From Branchiostoma floridae (lineage: Eukaryota; Chordata; Leptocardii; Amphioxiformes; Branchiostomatidae): a DNA stretch of 32,455 nt. The translations under genes were made by a program, and so were the position numbers. Positions within the stretch are counted from its first letter, which is position 1. Every line of letters starts with the position of its first letter. The DNA is taken from contig NC_049991.1 in assembly GCF_000003815.2 (NCBI RefSeq), positions 21,071,178 to 21,103,632 of the forward strand, read 5' to 3'. The notes beneath the pieces are model-generated. The model had not been told where the DNA came from. It did not search any database and worked only from the letters and a program-made list of their open reading frames with translations. This document shows, piece after piece, positions 10,801 through 22,800 of this stretch.

Positions 10801-13800
10801 ACTGCGCTCCGCGGTAGAACGCACGAGGAGCAGCGTACTTTTTAACGGAGTGAAAATCTTCTATTTTGGTGCTGCGCTATCAACCAATCAAGTCGACAAA
10901 ATGCTACATATCAAANNNNNNNNNNNNNNNNNNNNNNNNNNNNNNNNNNNNNNNNNNNNNNNNNNNNNNNNNNNNNNNNNNNNNNNNNNNNNNNNNNNNN
11001 NNNNNNNNNNNNNNNTTGACCGTCTAGTTCCGTGATTGTATGCAGAACGACCGCGTTCGGAGGCGTAGATCGAACACGATAGGTGCCGGTCTTTATAACG
11101 AGGTGACAATTTCAGTGTTGTACCATTGTGCAATAAACCACTTAAAGAGACATATAGATATGTATCAAGTGAAAGCTAAGTTTTTGGAAAAGCATCATAT
11201 CAACTTTCAGACGGATGGAAAATTCTAGGAGCTTACGACCCCGTGACAAAGTTCAACATAAGTCCCGTGCTTTCTACTGGGCCGACGCGTTCCAATTGTG
11301 TTCGGAACGCGCGCGGCGCGGCGTCTTGATTTCAACAGAGTGGCCATTTTCTATTTTGGTACTGCGCTATCAACCACTCCAGTCGACAATAAGCTATATA
11401 TCAAATGAAAGGTTATGTCCCTGAAAATCAGCACACAGATTTTCAAGAATATTCATCAACGTTTCATGCTTGCTAAAAGCCAACAAACTTGCCGTAAAGT
11501 GTGCACTGTTCTTGGAACGACTTCTCAAAGTGTTACTCAACAAACACCAATGATTTGACAATAATTATACGTGCTAAATCCTGTGCTTTCAGCATGACAA
11601 ATTTCATGGACCTTTATTCAACCAACTTTATGTTATGCATCTGCTTGACTATACCAATTACCGCAACGGGCACCATATGCAGACCTGGACCAATACACTG
11701 TGAAATGTACAATTTGTAGGGGTGATTTCTGAAATTATTACATCCATAATAAAAACAGCTGCCGCAAAAACAAAACAACGTGCATCATCGTCAACCTCAG
11801 TGCAGAGGACCTGCAAAACCACATACGAATCAGACGACGGGAACATGCAGATACAGTTGCGAACGCGCGTAAACGTGACAAAACTAAAAGTCAGTCACCA
11901 GAGGTTACCCTCTGGTCACAGACCAATAATCGAAATTGGGAGTAATAACTTATCTCATCAACTCAAAATAAGTGACCGTAGGTAACATACTCTGTGACCT
12001 AATTATGGTTTATGTCGGTTGTGATGTTTTCTGTGGTGTATGACTCGATGTTTATATCGCATACAGATCACATCACATCAGCTTATACCAAAAAAATTAC
12101 TCAAAAGCTAACATACCTATCACTGCCAAATTTAAAACACAGTCCTGTACGCATTAACAGCGAAATCAGCGTCTCAATCGAACGACACCAAATGAAAACA
12201 ACAACACAGCTTCACAATGGATACCTGAGGCGCAAAAAGTGGGTCAACAACAGCTGTGGACAGCTGCAAACACGACCCCATATCTGTTTGGAGATAGATA
12301 AATGCCAAACGTCATTGTCTATAGGCCAGCTGTTCTACAATACCAGGGAAATAGGGGTGACATCTCAACATATTACATCGATACTGAAAACAGCTACCGC
12401 GCAAAAAAATGATCCTAAGGATCAAACACGTTCTAACCATAAAATGCATACGACTATCAACCGCGCAAAATGTTAAGAGTATGCTATGTCAAACCAACCT
12501 TAATACTGGAAACGCAAAGCCCGAACGAGATGGCATATTCCGACGAGGACAACATCTGCTTGACGGTATCAAATTACTACAAGGCTTAAGGCATTATCAT
12601 AAGAAAGACCTGAACCACTATACCGGACGGCGTAGGGGTGAAAACTGAAATTATTAGATCCATAATTAAAACAGCTACGGCGAAAAAAAATAACGTGCAT
12701 CATTTCCCAACCGAGTACAGACGACATGCCAATCCACATGCGATTGCGGCATAGGGAACATAGAGATATAGGTGCGAACACTCAACGCACAAAGTGATTA
12801 CAAGACTCTGTTACTGGAGGTTACCCTCCAGTGTCACAGAGTAATCGCTCATTACAGAAACTCATCACAACCATATAATCGTATGACTAGTACAGAACGA
12901 AACATAAAAATCTTCGACATCAAGCTTATTTAAGGAAAAATACTATATCATTTCCTTTTTTATCAGAGGGGTCAGAGGTCAGATTGTAAGGCTCGTTTAA
13001 ATAAATTCAGAGTGGTTTCTGGTGGTCCGTGGTTTAAGGGAATCTTTGCCGTGGTGAAGCTTCTAAAGGAGCAAATATTTTGTGAGAGCTATGTATGCAT
13101 TTTCTTGCAAATAGGCATGATGTACTTTCTTGCATATGGTATCTTTTTTTAAGTTTTCAATATATTTTGTAATGTGAAGGGGTCAAGTGTGACCAATTTT
13201 TGAGATATATGTTAGAAATGTTATAATTGTGTTTCCAGCTGCGTGAGTGAGTACGACTCCGACCCCTACATCAACAACGTGCTCGGCTGTAACCCGGCAG
13301 GAGGCGTAGCTGAGGTGGCGAACTTGGCTTTCTCAGCCGGGGCTACACAGTACAGGAGTTTTGGCTTTGTCAGGTGTTACACCGGGGACTGCCAACGTGG
13401 GATACGCGAGAGCGATTTGAGTCTATCCTACACAAGAGCGGCCTTTCCTGGAGACGGGAGCGGAGACAGGATTGTGTACACCGTATGCGCAACCTCAGTG
13501 GGTAGGTCACGATGATTTGGCACTATTGACTATCAATCCACTCTACATAATATAGAATTTCGCAAGAAAGTATCAAATGTCAGATAATCAAGCTTTTAGA
13601 AATGCATCCGTCTCTTTGACACAAATTTAATTGTGGTGCTGGAAGTTTTTGTTACAGTACATGTTAGTTCAAATTGATTTTGCGATAAAAGTTTTTTTGG
13701 CCAAACTGCTCCTATTTCCGCACAGTTTTCTTCTTTATATTATACACCAATTGTACTCAAATAGAGCTTGTCGGTCATATAACGTAACATTAGAAATGTA

Positions 13801-16800
13801 ACTACCAAATTAAGTAATTGTTGATTTTAGTAAGGAAAATATTCCCACATGGCAGCTGGTCACTGAGCTGCATGCAAATGTACACAATTCCACAATGAAG
13901 CCAAAATACGAATTGATAATCTTTGGCATGTGTTAGGGCAGCAACTCTAGATCTTTTAGTTACTGTCTCAACTCGGGTAGGAGGTAGCTTTACACACGTT
14001 CTCGTTGAAATGTAAAAAATTGCGATTTTTTTTTGGTCGAAAAATAAAACAGCTTATTTTTCAGTCAAAACTACATGATTGTTAAGGAAAATTCCTCTTT
14101 TATCCATATCCAAAAAATGAAAACTTGTTATTTTTCTACCCATTGGTAATGTACTACAGGGCAGGTAACAAACGTTTTCGGTAACAGTGCGCTCTAGCTT
14201 TTTTCTTCGAATTGATTTACGGTATTGGCTACATCTTTTAGGTATAAGAGGGCATACCTATAGGGGCATTTAATAAGTAGGCAGTTGTTCTACACCAGGT
14301 CAAATAGATAACGTAGAAAGCATCAAACAATGGTAACGTTTGTTACAGTCATTTTTATACAATATTAAGTTAAGCAAGGTGGGATACAAATGACAGTCAA
14401 CAACCCTTTCTTTTTTCTTTAAAAAGCGTCACAGAATGGCAATTTCTAGTCTTATACATGGCTAATATAACCGTAGCAACCGTCGTACTAGTGGTGGTAA
14501 CGTTTCTTACCGAATTTGGCGACAGGCATAAACCACCTTACACAGCCTTCAAGATAAGAGATAGGAGCGATCTGACGTGACCTGTCAGAGGGCCTAAATG
14601 GCGGGTTTCACCTGCTGAACAATCATTCTGGGAACTGACTTGCTACATTTTTTACAACTATTTGAATTCTTCGTGTCTGCTCAGGCGACAGCTATTTCTT
14701 AGGGTGTGGAATCCCATCCGTGGCTATAATTTCTTCCAAGCCATCAACCAATAGGGTTAGTATTACAGAGCCGCCGTTTGTTGATAGTCCTGATATATCC
14801 CTAACTGATTCCTTGTGTCCGAATATGCTGCGTAATTCCGTGTTGAATCCAACAATGATCAAAGATGAGTTCTTGGTGTAAAGAACTGCTATGGTCTCCT
14901 ACATACCCGATATGAGTCCGAAATGTGTCTTGGAGTTGTGTCATCCTGTTCTTGATTTCTTGGAATTTTCCTTTCCAGGCCCAATTGATCCTCTTCTGGA
15001 TCTCCTGAAGTTTTCCTTAGGCACTAATCTCCTTCACGAAACTCCTGAAGTCTTGACTCCAGGTCCTATTCTCCTGGAAGTTGTCTATTTCCAGGCCTCT
15101 GACCTGTTTCAGCACGGGTCACTTTCCAGACGGTTCCCTGTCTGGACTGACTGTCGCAGTTCTGCCTTTCCCTCCACTGGCTTACTCCCCCTGGCGGTAA
15201 ATTCAAAACTGTAAGTTGGCGCTTACAGTATCTATGTATTTGAACCTCTCCGTAGATGCTAATATATATTATGTAAAAAGAAGAACAAAATGTGTATGGG
15301 CTCCACAGGTAAGCATATATCTTGACAGCTGATTTACTTAATGCACCAGCTTTTTATTTTTCAACGTTTCATACTTAATGTATACCTTAACTGTACTCTT
15401 TACTGTATATAGGCAATGATGAATGTGCAACAGAAAACGGTGGATGTGCCCATATATGTATCCACACTCGTCACGGCCACAGGTGCATCTGTAGACAGGG
15501 CTTCTCGTTATTGGAGGATGGCCATGGATGTGAAGTTGGGTGTAGGTTGTATTGTATTTCCCCCGTACATTGTCTTGTATATGACTACGACTTACAACAA
15601 CTTATCATGCCCCTAATCAATGAAAGGAATCATGGTACTAGTTTGACTGTGAATGGCTTTAAGTTTTCGGTGGCTTTTTAGTTTGCGGGAGGGAGAACGT
15701 TATCTTGAGGGTTTTGAAGAAGATTTTTCCAATACCTAAAGGAAAGATACGGACAAAAAAGTATCTTTTGAATGTACAAAGTTTTGAACTTCGCAGAGCA
15801 ATCAAATAGATAAGTTTGGTTTGGTTTGGTTTGGTTTGGTTTGGTTATACAGATCTCCATTAGTGACTGATATGTCACTATTCTTCCTGGAGTCCGGGTG
15901 ATTTTTGTAGAGAATCACCAATTCTAGACGGAAGGATTTTGCACCATCGCACACCGCACCATCGCACATGTGGGTTTTTTAACGTGCCTGGGGCTTTGGG
16001 TCTCCCCGGACACGCGTGACCTCCATTTTACGTCCAATCCGAGGGACGGCCCAGCCGAAGCTAAGTACTCATTTTCACCTGAGTAAAGAGAGGAAAGTCG
16101 CGTAAAGTGCCTTTCCCAAGGGAACAAGATCGGTAACACAGCAGCCGGATTCGAACCCCCGACCTCTCGGTCACGGGCCGAACACGGTCCCGCTGCGCTA
16201 CGCGGTCCCACGTAGTAGTCACAAACTAAATGTAGAAGCCGGAAGATATACCGAAATTCCCCGTAACCAGAGGTTTTGTCCATTCTGCCCAAATTATATC
16301 GAAGACGAACGTCACTTTGTTATGGATTGGTGACGATATAATGATAAACGCACAAAGCTGTTCACATTTCTTTCCGCTTGCTCTAAAGAATTTGCTACTC
16401 TCTGTTCGATAGATGAATTCAACTACATTCTGGGAGGATATAACCCTTACTGTGTACAAGTAGGCAAATATATCTACAAATGTTTATATCATAGAACCAA
16501 AAGTGTAAATGACATGCTAGACCCAATATGTTGACATATTTATTTCTATAGATATTCGTATATGTTTCTTTAGTTGTATTGTAAGAAGTTGTTATAGACC
16601 TTACGAAAGTCACTGTACTTTTGTCGTGTCAATAAAGATTTCACATATGGTACAGCGTGCTAGGACAGGCATTTGGGACCAGATTTCTATTTATTACGGG
16701 TTTAGGCAGCATGGAGAGGTAACTAATGAAACTGTGATCCCAACTCGCTGCGTTACTATGGATTCATTGCTCTTTGAAATTGTCATGCTCATTGTTCATA

Positions 16801-19800
16801 CATTTATTATATTGGCACATTAAGACACGGATGCCTGTCTGGCCAACCCGTGTGATGCCCAGGCCATAGCTAGACAAGTTGAGGTATTGAGCATCAAAGT
16901 TGGCGTTAAAGTTATCCTCATGTGGCAGGTTCATGATTTTTTAGTAGTGGATACATTTTTGGGCTCCCTAGTAAGTTGTGTTAGTTTTGGCGGCTTGTTC
17001 TGTTTGGAANNNNNNNNNNNNNNNNNNNNNNNNNNNNNNNNNNNNNNNNNNNNNNNNNNNNNNNNNNNNNNNNNNNNNNNNNNNNNNNNNNNNNNNNNNN
17101 NNNNNNNNNAAGAATAGGTGTAGCAGATGTTGGTGGATTTGTATTATTTTTGGTATGAACATAATTTAGGTCATGATATAATTACCTCCATGAAATGTCA
17201 TGTAATGTCATTTGCATAATTAATGAGAACATTCTATCATAGCAGTTTTTTCTATGTATCTCTTGTTACAGACATGCTATGGTCTTGACATTTATGTGAT
17301 AGATAGCTTTTAGTGCCATAAACAAGTGGAGCAAGTTTCAGCCCCCTAACATTTAATTGTGGAACTGCAGTGGTGTTTTTGTCAAAACACAAAGAGGATA
17401 ACTGCAGAAAGGAACGAGAGATTGCCTGCATTTTAGGCATGCAGGTAGCTTAGGCAAAGATGTTCATAATGATATACATGTTATGCAAATGAGGACTTAA
17501 TTTGCATAAATAATGAGGAAATTGTATAGTTCCATTGTTTTCAATAACTGGACATGTAACACATGTTAATTATGTTAGGTGGAATATAAGCAGATACCAA
17601 ATATGGTAATGAGGAACTTATTTGCATAATTTATTTAAAAATTGCAAAACCACTTTATGATTAATAATTGGAATTTTATAATTGTGACATTTGTATGTAG
17701 TCAATGATTAACACCATGCATAAATTATGTTAATGTGTTAGTCAATTGCATGAAATTTACGAAAGCTCTAAATTTTCATGGAGGTATGAGGTCGCCGAAC
17801 TCTAGTTCCTGAAATGTCTTGTTTAAAATCCGGGCTTCATTTAAGCAATAAATGTACAATAGGAATATAACAATTTAACCTCAGATGTTGACCAATTTAT
17901 TGGATCACTCTAAGCTCTTGGGTAGCAGTTGTTTGGCAGATGGCTGCAGTTGATGACGGCCTTGCCCTAGGTTTTGTTATTTTGCCTGCCACGATGTATT
18001 TGTTTGCGTTTGCATCATGCTAAGTCTTTTGTGTATGATGAAGGGAAGTGGTGTAATCATTTTGATTGGAAGGGTTGTTTTTGGTGATGTTACCTGAAAT
18101 GGAATTATTGGTGTATCGAGTCGATGGTACTTTTGTTAGACTAAACAAAGAAATATCCGTAGAATAAGATCGATGCAATGCTGTATGTACATACTAAATG
18201 ATACCAACATCTACATACTGTTTGGTGTTTCTATTCAGACATACATGTAGATGCCTGTCTGGCCAATCCGTGTGATGCCCAGGCCACCTGTACGGATAAA
18301 CCTGCCCCTGCCCTAGACGCAACTTGTACCTGCAACAATGGATATACAGGAGACGGTCTCACTAGTGGAACTGGATGTGCAGGTATTTTTTGTGCTAATG
18401 ACATGCACATATAAACCAATGTACACCTTGCATATTTTGTGAATGATATATACCAACATCTAACTACTGTTTGGTGTTATTATTCAGACATAGATGCCTG
18501 TCTGGCCAATCCGTGTGATGCCCAGGCCACCTGTACGGATAACCCCGCCCCTGCCCTAGATGCAACTTGCACCTGCAACACTGGATATACAGGAGACGGT
18601 CTCACTAGTGGAACTAATTGTGCAGGTAGTTTGTTTGGTACAGATTTGCACATATGGATAAATATACACCTTGCACATTTTCTGAATGATACCAACATCT
18701 ACATACTGTTTTGTGCAACACTGGATATACAGGAGACGGTCTCACTAGTGGAACTGGATGTGCAGGTATTTTTTTGTGCTAATGACATGCACATATAAAC
18801 CAATGTACACCTTGCACATTTTGTGAATGATATATACCAACATATAACTATTGTTTTGTGTTTCTATTCAGACATCGATGCCTGTCTGGCCAATCCGTGT
18901 GATACCCAGGCCACCTGCACGGATAAACCTGCCCCTGCCTTAGATGCAACTTGCACCTGCAACAATGGATATACAGGAGACGGTCTCACTAGTGGAACTG
19001 GATGTGCAGGTAGTTTGTTTGGTACTGATATGCACATATGGATAAATATACACCTTGCACATTTTCTGAATGATACCAACATCTGCATACTGTTTGGTGT
19101 TTCTATTCAGACATCGATGCCTGTCTGGCCAATCCGTGTGACGCCCAGGCCACCTGTACGGATAACCCTGCCCCTGCACTAGATGCAACTTGTAGCTGCA
19201 ACACCGGATATACAGGAGATGGTCTCACTAGTGGAACTGGATGTACAGGTATTTTTTTGCTGATGACATGCACATATAGACCAATATACACCTTGCACAT
19301 TTTGTGAATGATATATACCAACATCTACCTACTGTTTGGTGTTATTATTCAGACATAAATGCCTGTCTGGCCAATCCGTGTGATGCCCAGGCCACCTGTA
19401 CGGATAACCCTGCCCCTGCCCTAGATGCAACTTGCACCTGCAACACTGGATATACAGGAGACGGTCTCACTAGTGGAACTAATTGTGCAGGTAGTTTGTT
19501 TGGTACTGATATGCACATATAAGCCAATATACACCTTGCACACTTTCTGAATGATACCAACATCTGCATACTGTTTGGTGTTTCTATTCAGACATCGATG
19601 CCTGTCTGGCCAATCCGTGTGACGCCCAGGCCACCTGTACGGATAAACCTGCCCCTGCACTAGATGCAACTTGTACCTGCAACACTGGATATACAGGAGA
19701 TGGTCTCACTAGTGGAACTGGATGTACAGGTATTTTTGCTCATGACATGCACATATAAACCAATGTACACCTTGCACATTTTCTGAATGATATATACCAA

Positions 19801-22800
19801 CATATAACTACTGTCTGGTGTTTCTATTTAGACATAGATGCCTGTCTGGCCAATCACTGTGACGCCCAGGCCACCTGTACGGATAAACCTGCCCCTGCCC
19901 TAGACGCAACTTGTACCTGCAACACTGGATATACAGGAGACGGTCTCACTAGTGGAACTGGATGTGCAGGTGTTTTTTTTTTTGTTAATGGCATGCACAT
20001 GTAAACCAATGTACACCTTGCACATTTTGTGAATAATGTGTACCAACATCTAACTACTGTTTGGTGTTATTATTCAGACGTTGATGCCTGTCTGGCCAAT
20101 CCGTGTGACGCCCAGGCCACCTGTACGGATAAAACTGCCCCTGCACTAGATGCAACTTGTACCTGCAACACTGGATATACAGGAGACGGTCTCGCCAGCG
20201 GAGGATGTTCAGGTTCTACATCTTTATTGTTGTAATGCACATGATTTTCTTTTTCTTACATCACGTATTTTGTTTTGTTTTGCAAACTCAACCTTTAAGA
20301 TCATTGCCTTGTTCCTTTTAAACATACGTTATACGTTATGAAGTTGCAGATTTTGAAATAGGATATATCAGTCAAGTAGGGTAAGTAACTTTAATATGTG
20401 TTAGGCCCTTGGACAGTCCACTTGACTAATGGACAGCCTTCATGTACCTGCAGCATTCAGATAATATCTAATGATAATCAAACAGTTGCAAATGTATCAT
20501 ATTTAGGATATATCTGAGTGTACTGATCAACAGAAACGGCTATAAAAGTACAGTTGACTGGAAAGGATGATACATGTACCAAGTGGAAGATGGAACAGTA
20601 ACACAGGAAAGAATCGTTGCAACATGTTTTGAAATGTTTAATTTGATTCAACTGTTTACCCAGATGTAAACGAGTGTGAAGTAAGCCCCGGAATATGTGG
20701 AAGTAATGCTGAATGTGTCAACTTGAATGGAACCTTTGACTGCACGTGTTTCCCAGGCTTCCAGATAGGACCAGGTGGTTGTAAAGGTGACAATGTCTAA
20801 CATATAGGTCTTTATCTATATAGTCGGTTTAACCCTTCGGTGTAACACATCAGATTCTGTATCTATATAGCCGGTTTAACCGCCCTTCTGCGTAACGCAC
20901 CAGCTTCTGTATTTGTATCTATATAGCCGGTTTAATCGCCCTTCGGCATAATACACCTTCCAGCTTTGCAGGTACTTGGTGCGTGCAGCAGCTGGTAATA
21001 TTATACTGAAGGCAAGGTTTTATTGCAAGGTCTTCAAAATTGCTTCATCTATATGACAGATAAGAGCGTATTAAATATTATAAAGGAAGAATCATTTAAC
21101 ATATTTCTGCACCATTTGCACACTTGATACTCGAGTATTACCGAGTATTGAAAATAAATCCAGTATCACATGATTATTGTGATGATGAATTAATCCAAAA
21201 ATACACAATACAATAAAAATAACATTATGTGATATAATATAAAGATATGACGCCATGGAAGATTTTCGACAATCTTTCATATTGCTTGAAAAGCTTGATA
21301 AACGTTAAGCCCTTGAGGAGAGACCAGGAAACATAATACTGATCTTTCTGCCCTTCCTGTTGTCAGATGTGGATGAATGCTCCGGTGAACATCTGTGTCC
21401 TGAGAACGCTTACTGCGTGAACCAACCAGGGACGTACCACTGTGTCTGTCTGGAGGGGTTTACAGGGAACGGCACAACGTGCAGAGGTAACGCTTTGACT
21501 CAACCTCCTACCTCATAACACACTGTAGTTGTGCATAGTCCAGTGGTTAGCGTGCATAGTCCAGTGGTTAGTGTGCATAGTCCAATGGTTAGTGTGCATA
21601 GTCCAATGGTTAGCGTGCATAGCCCAGTGGTTAGCGTGCATAGTCCAGTGGTTAATGTGCATATAGTGGTTAGTGTGCATAGTCCAGTGGTTAGTGTGCA
21701 TAGTCCAGTGGTTAGCGTGCATAGTCCAGTGGTTAGTGTGCATCGTCCAGTGGTTAGCGTGCATAGTCCGGTGGTTAGCGTGCATAGTCCAGTGGTTAGT
21801 GTGCATAGTCCAGTGGTTAGTGTGCATAGTCCAGTGGTCAGCGTTCATAGTCCAGTGGTTAGTGTGCATAGTCCAGTGGTTAGCGTGCATAGTCCAGTGG
21901 TTAGTGTGCGTAGTCCAGTGGTTAGCGTGCATAGTGCAGTGCACGTGGTTAGTGTGCATAGTCCAGTGGTTAGTGTGCATAGTCCAGTGGTTAGTGTGCA
22001 TAGTCCAGTGGTTAGTGTGCATAGTCCAGTGGTTAGCGTGCATAGTCCAGTGGTTAGCGTGCATAGTCCAGTGCACGTGGTTAGTGTGCATAGTCCAGTG
22101 GTTAGCGTGCATAGTCCAGTGGTTAGTGTGCATAGTCCAGTGGTTAGCGTGCATAGTCCGGTGGTTAGCGTGCATAGTCCAGTGGTTAGCGTGCATAGTC
22201 CAGTGGTTAGTGTGCATAGTCCAGTGGTTAGCGTGCATAGTCCAGTGGTTAGCGTGCATAGTCCAGTGGTTAGCGGCCCTGCCTCTAAACCAATAAGCAG
22301 TGAGTTCAAACCCCGGCTGTTGTCACTCACCCGGCAAGCAAGCTAATCACATTACTGAATAATGGAAAAGGTTGCAGTCTTTAGGATTAAGGACATTAAG
22401 CTGTATCCCATTGTTCATTGTGCTTGTCGAAAAGAGCTAGGAGAATTTCCCCGGTACAATGAACCTGTAAATACTGAACGTACACAACATTTGTCTTCCC
22501 TGTCAAGACCAGTGGATCTTCGGTGAGCTAAACTGGATCAAGATCAATTTAACTTAGGTCTATACTCTGCCAGTCTGACATTTCCTAGACTGAGTGAAGT
22601 GACAAGACAGTTGGTGATTAACAGGTTATTTTCACAATGCAGACTTAGAGGATATTTACCTTCATCGAACTACATTTGTTAACCCAGAATTACTGCCAGC
22701 TTAGCTTAATTAGGAAAGTTTTAAAATACAGGTGTGAAAATATTAGTTGTAACAGTTGAAATGAGAATCAGTAGTTGAGGCTGCATACTGTGTTACTGAC

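Larger units (their letters stand above)
5811..13501 (+). repeat. Segmental tandem duplication, unit B
   Basis: Same order as unit A with complete exons: MITE, EGF (7644), LINE remnant, half 1 (9032), half 2 (13239). It is about 1.8 kb longer than A. The extra length lies mainly at 10110-11635, a ~240-bp tandem repeat containing a gap, and at 11960-12550, extra copies of another dispersed repeat. Confidence 0.9.
13502..16640 (+). repeat. Segmental tandem duplication, unit C (partial)
   Basis: Homologous to the first third of units A and B: intron, EGF exon (15413), then the LINE remnant. There is no module half after it. It lacks the MITE, carries about 760 bp of unrelated sequence at 13994-14750 in place of ~90 bp, and has a SINE inside its LINE copy. 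It keeps more of the LINE 3' end than A and B. Confidence 0.88.
18195..20212 (+). repeat. Tandem EGF exon-intron array, ~240-bp period
   Basis: Exon starts at 18239, 18488, 18872, 19111, 19353, 19592, 19832 and 20078 are 239-249 bp apart, except where the truncated copy d intervenes. Introns are as similar as exons. Two intron types recur, one starting gtagtttgtttggta and one gtattttt, giving a two-exon higher-order unit of ~480 bp. All complete exons are symmetric, so any number can be added, lost or skipped without a frame change. Confidence 0.9.

Noticed and set aside
12012-12476. A 154-codon + strand frame
   Set aside because: It overlaps a dispersed non-coding repeat, has no splice signals or recognisable motif, and is absent in unit A.
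14891-15214. A 107-codon frame in unit C
   Set aside because: Low-complexity pyrimidine-rich intron; the homologous sequence in unit B (7110-7450) is interrupted.
16130-16212. A tRNA gene on the minus strand
   Set aside because: A and B boxes and an anticodon-like stem are present, but no acceptor stem pairs at the 3' side, and the sequence continues into a SINE body and tail.
17205-17640. Repeated ATTTGCAT octamers as a regulatory cluster
   Set aside because: They are internal words of a repeat element and recur with its own structure; no independent sign of an enhancer.
18231-19669. Repeated minus-strand frames of 62-82 codons in the EGF array
   Set aside because: Shadows of the EGF exons: they repeat with the same ~240-bp period and cross intron borders on the coding strand.
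18195-20212. A CRISPR-like repeat-spacer array
   Set aside because: The repeat is a whole EGF exon plus intron with splice sites; the 'spacers' are introns similar to each other. Host context is eukaryotic.
21513-22346. Long open frames on both strands (up to 271 codons) over the minisatellite
   Set aside because: The unit is 21 bp, a multiple of 3, so frames without a stop in one unit stay open in all. The peptide is a pure seven-residue repeat with no exon signals.
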